A DNA stretch of 64,000 nucleotides from Candidatus Gastranaerophilales bacterium (GTDB taxonomy: Bacteria; Cyanobacteriota; Vampirovibrionia; Gastranaerophilales; Gastranaerophilaceae), in the NCBI GenBank assembly GCA_944326555.1, contig CALVEK010000013.1:1-64000 (forward strand), written 5' to 3'. The translations under genes were made by a program, and so were the position numbers. This document shows, one piece after another, positions 15,927 to 24,844 of this stretch. Each line of letters opens with the position of its first letter. Position 1 is the stretch's first letter. A model generated the notes under the pieces. It worked only from the letters and a program-made list of their open reading frames with translations, was not told the origin of the DNA and searched no databases.

Positions 15927-17789
15927 ATGAATAAAAGCCAATCAACGGGAATTTGGATAGTTGTAATATTGTTGATTTTATGTTTGGGCTCAATGCTGTT
16001 TCCAAACCAGACGACAAGCACTCAGGACCTTTCTTATTCTCAATTTTTGAGTAAGGTAAAAAGCGGAGAGATTGCTTCTGTACAGATTGATAAAGATACG
16101 CTTATTGCAAAACCCAAAAAAGACAATTCGGTAACAAATTTAGACAAGAAAAAACAACCTGAAACTCAATACAGAGTTATGGTTCCGATGAATGATTTGA
16201 GCTTTTATAAAAAACTTGAAGAAAGCAATGTCGATATAAATGTAAAAAAACCGAGTGATTCATCTCAAACAATTGCCATATTGTCTGCAATATTGCCTGT
16301 TTTGTTGATTATCGGTTTTATAATCCTTATGGCAAAAACTCTTCAATCAGGCGGCTCTCAAGCTATGTCTTTTGGTAAAAGTAAAGCAAAACTTATGCTT
16401 GACAGCAAGGTAAAAGTTACGTTTAAAGACGTTGCCGGTATTGATGAAGAAAAGCAAGAGTTGGAAGAAATTGTTGATTTCTTAAAAAATGGTGAAAAAT
16501 ATATAAAACTGGGTGCCAAAATTCCAAAAGGAGTTCTTTTGGTAGGTGTCCCAGGTACAGGTAAAACTCTCATGGCAAAAGCAGTTGCCGGAGAAGCAGG
16601 TGTTCCGTTCTTCTCTATAAGCGGTTCTGACTTTGTTGAAATGTTTGTCGGTGTTGGTGCATCTCGTGTAAGAGACCTTTTTGAACAGGCTAAAAAACAT
16701 CAACCTTGTATCATTTTTATTGATGAAATTGATGCGGTAGGACGTCAAAGAGGTGCAGGCATGGGCGGCGGACATGATGAAAGAGAACAAACTCTTAACC
16801 AGTTGCTTGTTGAAATGGATGGCTTTGATGAAAATACAAATATAATTGTTATTGCTGCTACAAACAGACCTGATATTTTGGATAATGCTCTTTTAAGACC
16901 GGGCCGTTTTGACAGACAGATTGTTGTTCATAGACCTGATATCTTGGGACGTGAACAGATTCTTAATGTTCATGCTAAAAACAAACCGCTTGCTGATGAA
17001 GTCGATTTGAAAGTTCTTGCAAAAAGAACTCCGGGGTTTACCGGTGCTGATTTACAGAACTTGTTGAATGAGGCTGCTTTGCTTGCTGCAAGAAATAATA
17101 AAGATAAAATTGAAATGAATGATTTGGAAGAAGCTATTGATAAAGTCATTGCAGGACCTGAAAAGAAAAGCAGAATTATCTCTGATGAAGAAAAAGAAAA
17201 TACTGCTTACCACGAGGTTGGTCATGCTCTATTGGCTAAACTGTTGAAAAATACAGACCCGCTTCACAAAGTTTCTATTATCCCAAGAGGTATGGCGTTG
17301 GGTGTAACAATGACATTGCCTGAAAAAGATCATTTAACACTTAAAAAATCTCAGTTGTTGGACAGAATTACAATGCTGTTGGGCGGTCGTGTTGCAGAAG
17401 AAATTATCTATGGCCCTGATTCAATTACAACAGGTGCGCAGAATGATTTAGAAAAAGTTACAGCTACAGCAAGAAACATGGTAACAACTTACGGTATGTC
17501 TTTTAAAATGGGTAATATGGCATACGGTAAAAGCCAAGAACATGTGTTTATGGGCAGAGATTTTGGCCATTCAAGAGATTATTCCGAAGAAATTGCTGCC
17601 GATATAGACAGAGAAGTGAAAAAGATTGTAGACGAAAGATACAACCTTGCAAAAGAGCTTCTTTTAGGTAACCGTGATATGTTAGAAGTTATTGCAAGAG
17701 AACTTCTTGAAAAAGAAACTCTTGATGAAGAAGAATTTGAAGAAATTATGAAAAGAGTCGAAGATAACAGAACATCTCACGATGTATAA
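15927..17789 (+). CDS. ftsH: ATP-dependent zinc metalloprotease FtsH
   Basis: A 620-residue membrane-anchored AAA+ protease that degrades misfolded or regulated membrane and soluble proteins. Two membrane helices (residues about 8-25 and 115-136) frame a short periplasmic domain. The AAA+ module has Walker A GVPGTGKT from residue 207, Walker [11 protein letters not shown], the pore-type motif [12 protein letters not shown] and the arginine fingers RPGRFDRQ. The zinc site HEVGH begins at residue 429. Length is usual for the family. It has its own promoter and is followed by a strong terminator, so it is likely monocistronic. Confidence 0.98.
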   Translation: MNKSQSTGIWIVVILLILCLGSMLFPNQTTSTQDLSYSQFLSKVKSGEIASVQIDKDTLIAKPKKDNSVTNLDKKKQPETQYRVMVPMNDLSFYKKLEESNVDINVKKPSDSSQTIAILSAILPVLLIIGFIILMAKTLQSGGSQAMSFGKSKAKLMLDSKVKVTFKDVAGIDEEKQELEEIVDFLKNGEKYIKLGAKIPKGVLLVGVPGTGKTLMAKAVAGEAGVPFFSISGSDFVEMFVGVGASRVRDLFEQAKKHQPCIIFIDEIDAVGRQRGAGMGGGHDEREQTLNQLLVEMDGFDENTNIIVIAATNRPDILDNALLRPGRFDRQIVVHRPDILGREQILNVHAKNKPLADEVDLKVLAKRTPGFTGADLQNLLNEAALLAARNNKDKIEMNDLEEAIDKVIAGPEKKSRIISDEEKENTAYHEVGHALLAKLLKNTDPLHKVSIIPRGMALGVTMTLPEKDHLTLKKSQLLDRITMLLGGRVAEEIIYGPDSITTGAQNDLEKVTATARNMVTTYGMSFKMGNMAYGKSQEHVFMGRDFGHSRDYSEEIAADIDREVKKIVDERYNLAKELLLGNRDMLEVIARELLEKETLDEEEFEEIMKRVEDNRTSHDV

Positions 17790-17804
17790 AAATTGATTAA
17801 AAAT

Positions 17805-17840
17805 AAAAAAGCCCTCTTTTTTATAAAGAGGGCTTTTTAT
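17805..17840. terminator. Bidirectional terminator
   Basis: AAAAAAGCCCTCTTT and AAAGAGGGCTTTTT form a long stem with A and T runs on both sides, between the convergent ftsH and the 130-residue unknown. Confidence 0.9.
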
Positions 17841-17850
17841 TGAGTTTTTA

Positions 17851-18243
17851 TTAAGAATTTAGTCCTTTAATTGTTTCACTTAGCTCTTCTTTGATTTCTT
17901 TTATTCCATTAAAAATGCCTTTATGCATAATTTTCTTTACTTGTTTTTCACGTTTTTTTGTGAAAACTTCACCGAAGTGTTCTTTGTATTTATTAATGCT
18001 TTCGTCCATTGAGTTTTTTATGAATTTGTAATTTTTAATAAAAGATTTTACCCATACAACTACTCTTTTAAATATGTTTTTTTCAAATGGTTTGATTTCG
18101 AGGTTATCGGGCATTTCTTCTTTAAGACCTTTTAAAAATTCATCAGCATTTGCATTGGCTTTTTTAGCCATTCTGTCCAATATTTTAACGGTTCTTCTTT
18201 CTAATTTTGTTGCTTTAGCTGCTGCTCTTGTAATTGCTAACAT
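17851..18243 (-). CDS. Unknown basic 130-residue protein
   Basis: A lysine-rich, helical protein with no recognised domain. The ATG at 18243 is chosen because the in-frame TTG at 18258 overlaps the Shine-Dalgarno GAAAGGGA that serves this ATG. Residues 1-30 (ITRAAAKATKLERRTVKIL) are strongly basic and could bind nucleic acid or membrane; residues about 60-78 (VVVWVKSFIKNYKFI) are amphipathic. Function unknown. Confidence 0.6.
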   Translation of the reverse strand: MLAITRAAAKATKLERRTVKILDRMAKKANANADEFLKGLKEEMPDNLEIKPFEKNIFKRVVVWVKSFIKNYKFIKNSMDESINKYKEHFGEVFTKKREKQVKKIMHKGIFNGIKEIKEELSETIKGLNS

Positions 18244-18388
18244 TTTATTCCCTTTCAATAGCGACTATGCCCTTTGTAAATATCCTAAATATTTTTAATT
18301 GTTATTTTGGGATTTTTTTATTAAATATTTGTTACACAAACTCTCCTTTCTTTTATTTATAATGTTTCAGGGAATAAGGGATAAAGAA

Positions 18389-19789
18389 ATGGAAGAAAAA
18401 AAACAATTTGATAAAAAAGTATATGTAGAAACAATGGGTTGTCAGATGAATAAGTCTGATACGGAAAGAATTCTCGGGATGCTTTCTCATTTTGGTTATG
18501 AAGAGACTGAAGAGCCTAAAGAGGCAAATCTTCTAATTATTAATACATGTTCAATTCGTCAATTGTCTGCCGATAAGGCATACAGTGCTGTTGGAGTATG
18601 GGGAAAATGGAAATCCGAAGAGAAGAAAAAAGAACTTGCAGGACAAAACTTTAAAGATATAAAAATTGCTTTTTGCGGTTGTGTTGCACAACAGGATAAA
18701 GAAAAACTTTTGAAAAGATTCCCTTATATAGATTTGGTTTTTGGTACAAACAATGTTTATGAACTCCCTGATTTGATAAAAAGAATTAATAATGGAGAGA
18801 GGGTTTGTGCTACAAGCGAGACACCCAAAAAATTTACTGATGGGGAAGAAGAAGCTAAGTATGAGATAAAAAGAGCAAAAAGTCTTAACGCTTGGATTCC
18901 TATTATGGAGGGGTGTAACAATTTTTGCACATATTGTATAGTTCCTTTTACAAGAGGCAGAGAAAGAAGCAGAAAGCCTGCAGAAATTATAGAAGAAGCT
19001 AAAAAAGCTATTAAAGAAGGATTTAAAGAAATTACTTTGCTCGGGCAAAATGTAGACAGCTATGGCAAAAATCTTGATGCTCAAAAAGATTATGACGGGC
19101 GTGATGTTACTCTTGCCAATCTTTTGAGAGATTTGAATAAAATAGAGGGTAAATTTAGAATTCGCTTTGTTACATCTTATCCTACGGATATAACTGATGA
19201 TTTGATAGAATCGGTTAAAGAGTGTGATAAAGTTTGTGAATTTTTCCATATTCCAATGCAATCAGGAAGTACGGAAGTGCTAAAGCAGATGAATCGCCGC
19301 TATACAAGAGAGGAGTACGGAGTTATTGTCAGTAAAATAAGAAACGCCTTTGAAAACGTAGCAATAACCTCTGACTTTATTGCGGGGTTCCCCGGCGAAA
19401 CAGAAGAACAATTTGAGGAAACTCTCACTGCTATTGATGAATTTGAGCTTGATTATTCAAATACGGCAGCTTATTCTCCGAGAGTTAAAACTAAAGCTGC
19501 AAAGTGGACTGACAAGTTTATTGATGAAGATACAAAATTTGAACGTTTGGCAAGATTGAACGAAAAAAACAGGCAAGCATGCATAAAATCCAACGAAAAA
19601 TTTGTTGGTAGGGTTTTGGAAATTCTTGTTGAATCTTTTGAAGAAAAAGATAATAATATTATTCTTGCAGGTCGTGCAGAAAACAATAAAATTGTACATT
19701 TTAAAGGTGATGAATCTTTGGTTGGGCAATTTGTGGATGTAAAAATTACATCGGCAAGTACTTGGCATTTAAGAGGTGAATTGTTGTGA
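18389..19789 (+). CDS. miaB: tRNA-2-methylthio-N6-dimethylallyladenosine synthase
   Basis: A 466-residue radical SAM methylthiotransferase. The UPF0004 domain begins VYVETMGCQMNKSD, the radical SAM cluster cysteines are C176, C180 and C183 in GCNNFCTYCIVPFTRGRERS, and the C-terminal TRAM domain covers about the last 65 residues. The GCQMN segment favours MiaB over RimO or MtaB. It adds the 2-methylthio group to i6A37; miaA, which makes the substrate, is at 43120. The ATG at 18389 with GGGAT upstream is preferred to the in-frame 18299 and 18362 starts, which would add a hydrophobic extension not seen in the family. Confidence 0.95.
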   Translation: MEEKKQFDKKVYVETMGCQMNKSDTERILGMLSHFGYEETEEPKEANLLIINTCSIRQLSADKAYSAVGVWGKWKSEEKKKELAGQNFKDIKIAFCGCVAQQDKEKLLKRFPYIDLVFGTNNVYELPDLIKRINNGERVCATSETPKKFTDGEEEAKYEIKRAKSLNAWIPIMEGCNNFCTYCIVPFTRGRERSRKPAEIIEEAKKAIKEGFKEITLLGQNVDSYGKNLDAQKDYDGRDVTLANLLRDLNKIEGKFRIRFVTSYPTDITDDLIESVKECDKVCEFFHIPMQSGSTEVLKQMNRRYTREEYGVIVSKIRNAFENVAITSDFIAGFPGETEEQFEETLTAIDEFELDYSNTAAYSPRVKTKAAKWTDKFIDEDTKFERLARLNEKNRQACIKSNEKFVGRVLEILVESFEEKDNNIILAGRAENNKIVHFKGDESLVGQFVDVKITSASTWHLRGELL

Positions 19790-20253
19790 TAAGAAGAATT
19801 TGTTTATCTTTTTTGTTTGTTCTGTTTTTACTTTTTGCTTTTGGCAGAGCAGAAGCATTAAAAGAGATAGATTCTTATATCTACAATTCTGATAAACCTT
19901 TTAAAATTGAATTAAGAAAAGTTCAGAATGCACAGCTTATTTCCGTAAAATCAGGTCAGACGATTTTTAATGCAAGATTGTCGGGTATAGTTTGTAACGA
20001 GTATACAATTTATAATGAAAAATACAGTACCTCTAATACCAAGTATTTTATAGAAGATACTACCGTAATAAAATTAAAAGGCAATAGAGACGCTACCAAT
20101 TACGTTGAAGAAATCTTGAAAGCTAACAAAGATAACCTCTATTTTCTTCAGCAAGGCGGGGGCTTTTATTATTGTATTGTAGGTGAGTTATATATAGGTA
20201 ATACAAAATTGACTGACTTGCTTGTTCAAAAAGGATATTGCAGAAGGCCCTAG
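19786..20253 (+). CDS. Secreted protein, possibly nuclease-like fold
   Basis: A 155-residue protein with a signal peptide (RRICLSFLFVLFLLFAFG, cleavage near AEA). Its GTG start overlaps the miaB stop as GTGA, so translation is coupled. The mature part is beta-rich and ends LTDLLVQKGYCRR, which recalls the end of staphylococcal-nuclease-like domains (the helix ending in a GYA-type turn). The catalytic R and E positions of that fold cannot be found confidently, so it may be a degenerate relative. Two cysteines (C70 and the one near the C-terminus) could form a disulfide in the periplasm. Confidence 0.6.
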   Translation: MIRRICLSFLFVLFLLFAFGRAEALKEIDSYIYNSDKPFKIELRKVQNAQLISVKSGQTIFNARLSGIVCNEYTIYNEKYSTSNTKYFIEDTTVIKLKGNRDATNYVEEILKANKDNLYFLQQGGGFYYCIVGELYIGNTKLTDLLVQKGYCRRP

Positions 20254-20264
20254 TTTTAACAACT

Positions 20265-20294
20265 ATTGAATAATCTTATTCAATAAACTATACT
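20265..20294 (+). promoter_or_regulatory. Promoter with overlapping palindrome before dapA
   Basis: TTGAAT (20266-20271), a 17-base spacer and TATACT (20289-20294). The -35 region lies inside a perfect palindrome, ATTGAATAATCTTATTCAAT (20265-20284), which could be an operator or a short hairpin ending the miaB operon. Confidence 0.5.
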
Positions 20295-20334
20295 TTATTT
20301 TGTAGAATTATATTGGAAGACCAAGGAGAGATTT

Positions 20335-21222
20335 ATGACGATGCGTTTTGATGCAGGTGAGATTATAACAGCAATGATTACACCAATGGATGAAAATCGA
20401 AAGGTGGATTTTAAATCTCTTGAAAAACTGGTCAATCACCTTATAGAAACAGGATCAGACGCTTTGTTAGTGGCAGGTACTACGGGTGAATCTCCCACAT
20501 TGACACATGATGAAGAAGTTGAAATATTCAATTTTGTAAAAAAAGTTGCAAACGGCAGATGTAAATTGATTATGGGGGCAGGTTCAAATTGCACACAGAC
20601 AGCTGTTATGGCGACTAATAACGCAAAACAGTGCGGTGCTGATGCGATTCTTTCTGTTGTGCCATACTACAACAAGCCATCACAAAAGGGGCTTTTAGAA
20701 CACTTTGGTACCATTGCGGATTCTACTGATTTACCGATTTTGTTATACAATATCCCCGGTAGAACAGGTATTACTATGAAGCCTGAGACAATCGCGGAGC
20801 TTGCTAACAAGCACAAAAATATTTTTGCCGTTAAACAAAGTCTTGCTGATATGGATGTCATAACAGAAACAAGACGTTTGTGTCCTGATGATTTTGTTAT
20901 TTATTCAGGAGATGACAGTTTGACGTTACCGATGGTTTCTGTTGGGGCTTATGGCGTAATTTCCGTTGCTTCTCATATTATCGGTAAACAAATGAAAGAA
21001 ATGCTGTATGAATTTAAACATGGGCATACAAAACGAGCTACGGAAATTCATCTGGAGTTGTATCCTTTGTTCAAAAAGATATTTATGGCTCCAAATCCTG
21101 TACCTATAAAAGAGTGTTTGTCTAAAATAGGTATAGTTGAAAATTATGTGAGACGTCCTCTTGTTGAACTCGATTCTGATGAGAGAAAAGAGTTGTATTC
21201 TGTTTTGGAACAGTACATATAG
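20335..21222 (+). CDS. dapA: 4-hydroxy-tetrahydrodipicolinate synthase
   Basis: A 295-residue TIM-barrel aldolase. It condenses pyruvate with aspartate semialdehyde, the branch point to meso-diaminopimelate and lysine. Visible motifs are VAGTTGESPTL (carboxylate-binding TT pair), YYNKPSQKG, YNIPGRTG and the Schiff-base lysine in FAVKQS (about residue 166). Length is standard. AAGGAGA precedes the ATG. It also feeds peptidoglycan made by the mur genes at 58-60 kb. Single gene with its own promoter. Confidence 0.96.
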   Translation: MTMRFDAGEIITAMITPMDENRKVDFKSLEKLVNHLIETGSDALLVAGTTGESPTLTHDEEVEIFNFVKKVANGRCKLIMGAGSNCTQTAVMATNNAKQCGADAILSVVPYYNKPSQKGLLEHFGTIADSTDLPILLYNIPGRTGITMKPETIAELANKHKNIFAVKQSLADMDVITETRRLCPDDFVIYSGDDSLTLPMVSVGAYGVISVASHIIGKQMKEMLYEFKHGHTKRATEIHLELYPLFKKIFMAPNPVPIKECLSKIGIVENYVRRPLVELDSDERKELYSVLEQYI

Positions 21223-21314
21223 ATAGTCTTGTAAAATAGAAAATTTGAGTAGTTTTTAGTTGTTGTCTGTTATATAATTTTCTTACATTAATACAGTTTA
21301 TTTGGGAAAGAAGA

Positions 21315-22340
21315 ATGGCAGAACAACAACAAAAAAAAGGACGTATTGTTACAGGAATGAGACCCACAGGCAAGTTGCATCTGGGGCATTATCTTGGTGT
21401 TTTAAAAAATATGGTTAAGCTCCAAGATGAATACGAATGTTTTTTCTTTGTTGCTGATTGGCACGCACTGACTACTAAATATAATTGTACGGAAAATCTT
21501 ATAGAAGACACCAAAAATGTTGTCTTAGATTGGCTTGCAGCTGGCGTTGATCCTGATAAAGCTAATATCTATGTTCAATCACATTTGCCGCAAACGGCAG
21601 AATTGCATATATATTTGAGTATGATTACTCCTCAAAACTGGGTAGAGAGAGACCCTACTTTAAAAGATTTGGTTAAAATGATAAGAAACGGCGAAAATGA
21701 TTCAAAACCTGATGTTTCGTACGGATTTTTGGGCTATCCTGTTTTGATGTCTGCCGATATATTGTCTTTTAACGTCGATTATGTTCCGGTTGGTATTGAT
21801 CAGGTAGCTCATATAGAAATTACAAGAGATATCGCAAGACGCTTTAATAACATATATAAGACTGAGTTGTTTAAAGAAGCTAAACCTCTTTTGACAAATA
21901 TTCCTATGCTTAAAGGGGTAGACGGTCAAAAAATGGGTAAATCATTCCATAATGATATAAAAATATCGGATGATGAAGAAACTACTCAAAAGAAAGTTAT
22001 GAAAGCTATTACAGATAGAAGCAGAGCAAGAAAAGATGACCCCGGACATCCTGATAAGTGTGAGGTCGCTTTTGAATATTGGAAAGCGTTTGCTTCTGAT
22101 GAAAAAATAGCTCAAGTCCAAAAAGAATGCATTGCAGGACAACGCGGATGCGCTGATTGTAAGAGAGAACTTGCAGCATTGATTAACGAAGAATTGAGAC
22201 CTATTCGTGAAAGAAGAAAATATTACGAAGAACACCCCGCTGTTGTGGAAGAAATTATCAAAAAAGGTGATGCTAAAGCACAGGAAGCTGCTGAAGTTGT
22301 ATTGAAAGAAATCAGAAAAGCTGTGGGAATGTACCATTAA
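21315..22340 (+). CDS. trpS: Tryptophan--tRNA ligase
   Basis: A 341-residue class I aminoacyl-tRNA synthetase. The HIGH-type signature is HLGH at 22-25 and the KMSKS-type signature is KMGKS at 206-210. Residues near GYPVLMSADILSF and VPVGIDQVAHIEI are the tryptophan-binding region. Length is close to the usual 330-340. It starts a tight run: its TAA overlaps the coaBC ATG as TAATG. Confidence 0.96.
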   Translation: MAEQQQKKGRIVTGMRPTGKLHLGHYLGVLKNMVKLQDEYECFFFVADWHALTTKYNCTENLIEDTKNVVLDWLAAGVDPDKANIYVQSHLPQTAELHIYLSMITPQNWVERDPTLKDLVKMIRNGENDSKPDVSYGFLGYPVLMSADILSFNVDYVPVGIDQVAHIEITRDIARRFNNIYKTELFKEAKPLLTNIPMLKGVDGQKMGKSFHNDIKISDDEETTQKKVMKAITDRSRARKDDPGHPDKCEVAFEYWKAFASDEKIAQVQKECIAGQRGCADCKRELAALINEELRPIRERRKYYEEHPAVVEEIIKKGDAKAQEAAEVVLKEIRKAVGMYH

Positions 22341-23539
22341 TGTTTAGTGTCGAAAATAAAAATATTTTAATAGGTATAACGGGAGGTATCGCTGCTTACA
22401 AAATATGTGAGTTGGTTCGCCTTTTCAAAAAAAACGGTGCAAATGTCAGGGTTGTTGCGACAGATGCGGCTTTACATTTTGTATCCGAGCTCACTCTCGA
22501 TACCCTTTCTCAAGAGCAGGTTTATACGGAGCAGTTTAATACTCAGGATAGAAAACCTGAGCACATAGCCCTGTGTGATTGGGCGGATGTTTTTGTTATT
22601 GCACCCGCCAGTGCAAACACCATTGGCAAGATGGCAAACGGTATTTGTGATAATCTTTTGACATCACTTGTCTGTGCTTTTCAAAAACAGATTTTTGTTG
22701 CTCCTGCTATGAATACAGGCATGTACAACAATTTTGCTGTGCAAAAAAATATTGAGACCATAAAATCCTATGGTACAAAAATTATCGAACCCGAATCAGG
22801 CTTTTTGGCTTGCGGAACAAAAGGAGTTGGCCGATTAGCTGATATTAATGTTATTTTTGAAACAGTTAGAGATTATTTTAATCAAAATTTGTTTCTTAAA
22901 GGGAAAAAAATTGTTATTACAGCAGGCGGTACAAAAGAAAATATTGACCCTGTCAGGTATATAGGCAATTACAGCTCCGGTAAAATGGGCACAGCTCTTG
23001 CTGATAAGGCTTCTTTAGCAGGTGCCGACGTTGTTTTAATCAAAACCTTTGAACTATCAAGACTGTATAAAACAATCGATGTTAAATCTGCTTCTGATAT
23101 GCTTGATGCCGTTAAGAAAGAATTTGTTGATAATAATGCGGATATTTTAATTATGGCTGCTGCCGTAGCTGATTACAGGCCGGAAGTCCAAGCTGATTTG
23201 AAAATTAAAAAAGAAAACAATGATGAAATTACATTAAAACTTGTTAAAAATCCAGACATATTAAAAGAAATGTGTAAAATAAAAAAAGAGTCTCAACAAG
23301 TTATAGGCTTTTGTGCGGAAAGTAACGATTTAATAGAAAATGCAAAAATAAAAATAAAGTCCAAAGGCTGTGATTACCTTGTTGCAAATGATATATCTAA
23401 AAAAGATACTGGATTTTCCAGTGATTATAATGAAGTCTTTGTGTTGGACAGAGCTTTAAATATAACAGAAATTAAGAAGGATACAAAAGAGAATATAGCA
23501 TTGAATATATTGGAGTTGTTGTATGGCAAGAACCAGTGA
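22340..23539 (+). CDS. coaBC: Bifunctional phosphopantothenoylcysteine decarboxylase/phosphopantothenate--cysteine ligase
   Basis: A 399-residue fusion that performs two consecutive steps of coenzyme A synthesis. The N-terminal CoaC flavoprotein domain (about 1-180) has GGIAAYK, the APASANTIGK segment and APAMNTGMY, and a cysteine in the FLACGTKGVGRL loop. The C-terminal CoaB domain (about 190-399) has ITAGGTKENIDPVR, NYSSGKMG and MAAAVADYRP. Coupled to trpS by TAATG and overlapping the NIF3-like gene by 17 bases. Confidence 0.95.
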   Translation: MFSVENKNILIGITGGIAAYKICELVRLFKKNGANVRVVATDAALHFVSELTLDTLSQEQVYTEQFNTQDRKPEHIALCDWADVFVIAPASANTIGKMANGICDNLLTSLVCAFQKQIFVAPAMNTGMYNNFAVQKNIETIKSYGTKIIEPESGFLACGTKGVGRLADINVIFETVRDYFNQNLFLKGKKIVITAGGTKENIDPVRYIGNYSSGKMGTALADKASLAGADVVLIKTFELSRLYKTIDVKSASDMLDAVKKEFVDNNADILIMAAAVADYRPEVQADLKIKKENNDEITLKLVKNPDILKEMCKIKKESQQVIGFCAESNDLIENAKIKIKSKGCDYLVANDISKKDTGFSSDYNEVFVLDRALNITEIKKDTKENIALNILELLYGKNQ

Positions 23540-24266
23540 AATTATAAAAATATTAGAAGAGTACGCTCCGCCAGAACTAGCGGAAAGTTGGGACAATTCA
23601 GGATGGCAGGTTTTTTATGGTAACGACAATACGTCAAAAGTTTTGTTGTGTCTTTCTGTTACGGATGAGGTAATAAATCAGGCCGTTGAATTGGGGTGTA
23701 ATTTGATTGTGTCTCATCATCCTGTGATTTTTAAACCTTTGAAGGTTGTTAAGGATATAAAAATAATAAAAGCTATACAAAGAGGTATACAGATTTATTC
23801 TCTACATACAAATTGTGATAAGACAAACAATGGCACAAGTGATTTGATTGCTCAAAAATTAGGTCTTAAGAAAACGGCTGTATTGAATGATTTTGTCCGT
23901 GTTGGTCTTGCTCCCCATGAGATGTCGTTGGAAGAATTTGTTTCCTTTGTAAAATTGAAGTTTAATGTAGAGAGAATAAAACTTGTCAATAACGCAAGAA
24001 AGTCTATAATAAAAACTGTGGCGGTTTGTGCGGGTGCAGGTGCAGAGTTTATTCCTGATGTGGAAAAATATAACATAGATGCATATATCACGTCAGAAAT
24101 AAAATACCACGACGCACTTGACTCAAGAAGGGCTGCTTTGCTTGATATAGGCCATTTTGAATCAGAAAAACCTTTTGTGGAAGAAATCAAAAAACTTTTA
24201 GAAAACAGAAAAGAAAGAATAGATGTCGTTGTTGCAAAAGAGAAAACTGCTTGGGAATATGTTTAG
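23523..24266 (+). CDS. NIF3-like dinuclear metal-centre protein
   Basis: A 247-residue member of the NIF3/DUF34 (YbgI/YqfO) family. Metal ligands expected for the family are present: SHHPVIF (about residue 63), the H of YSLHTNCDK followed by D, and GHFESEKPF with H and E near residue 212. This is the short form without the inserted middle domain of YqfO. Proteins of the family bind two metal ions and are proposed GTP cyclohydrolase-like or folate-repair enzymes; the role is not settled. It overlaps coaBC and the downstream gene, so it is an operon member. Confidence 0.88.
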   Translation: MARTSEIIKILEEYAPPELAESWDNSGWQVFYGNDNTSKVLLCLSVTDEVINQAVELGCNLIVSHHPVIFKPLKVVKDIKIIKAIQRGIQIYSLHTNCDKTNNGTSDLIAQKLGLKKTAVLNDFVRVGLAPHEMSLEEFVSFVKLKFNVERIKLVNNARKSIIKTVAVCAGAGAEFIPDVEKYNIDAYITSEIKYHDALDSRRAALLDIGHFESEKPFVEEIKKLLENRKERIDVVVAKEKTAWEYV

Positions 24267-24840
24267 GAAAAGAATAATATTTTTTACATTGTTCTTTTGT
24301 TTTATTGTTTCAAACTTTTTTGCTTTGTCTGCGAATGCCTATCAAACAGCGTTAATTACTTATCCTGAAAATAATAAAAATTGGAAGCAAATTTATTTTG
24401 GGAAGCAGTATGATGAGGTTATCTCTCAATGGATACCGTCATATTCTTATAACAATGATTGGGGTGAATCTGTTGTTTTCCATTCATATAATTGGGCGAA
24501 AGGGAATTCCTGTTACAAGTTTATGTTGAATTTGCTGGCTTCTGTTGAATCAAAGAATAAAACCATGAAGCGACAGATTATAAAGGATGACCCTGTGGAT
24601 TCTGTGGCTATATGGTGTGTAAATAAGAATGCTGCAATGCCTGCACAGTGTGAGATTTTGCGTGTTACATCAGCCTATGAGGGTTTGGTTTCTATACATT
24701 ATATTAATAAAAATCCCCAGTATTTTATGGATTATCAAAAAGACATGTGGTTGAGCATTGTGAGAAATGTCAGAATATATTACAGTTATTTCCGTTGGGA
24801 TAGAGTTACGGGTAAAGAAACTTCTGTACAATTACAATAA
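24259..24840 (+). CDS. Unknown secreted protein
   Basis: A 193-residue protein with an N-terminal signal peptide (RKRIIFFTLFFCFIVSNFFAL, cleavage near SANA). The ATG at 24259 is preferred to 24223 because it starts the signal peptide; it overlaps the end of the NIF3-like gene by 8 bases. The mature region is rich in W, Y and N (WKQIYFG, SYSYNNDWGES, SVAIWCVNKNAAMPAQCEI) with paired cysteines. It converges on dnaA with a 4-base gap. No family recognised; cell-surface or periplasmic location is inferred. Confidence 0.6.
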   Translation: MFRKRIIFFTLFFCFIVSNFFALSANAYQTALITYPENNKNWKQIYFGKQYDEVISQWIPSYSYNNDWGESVVFHSYNWAKGNSCYKFMLNLLASVESKNKTMKRQIIKDDPVDSVAIWCVNKNAAMPAQCEILRVTSAYEGLVSIHYINKNPQYFMDYQKDMWLSIVRNVRIYYSYFRWDRVTGKETSVQLQ

Positions 24841-24844
24841 AATT

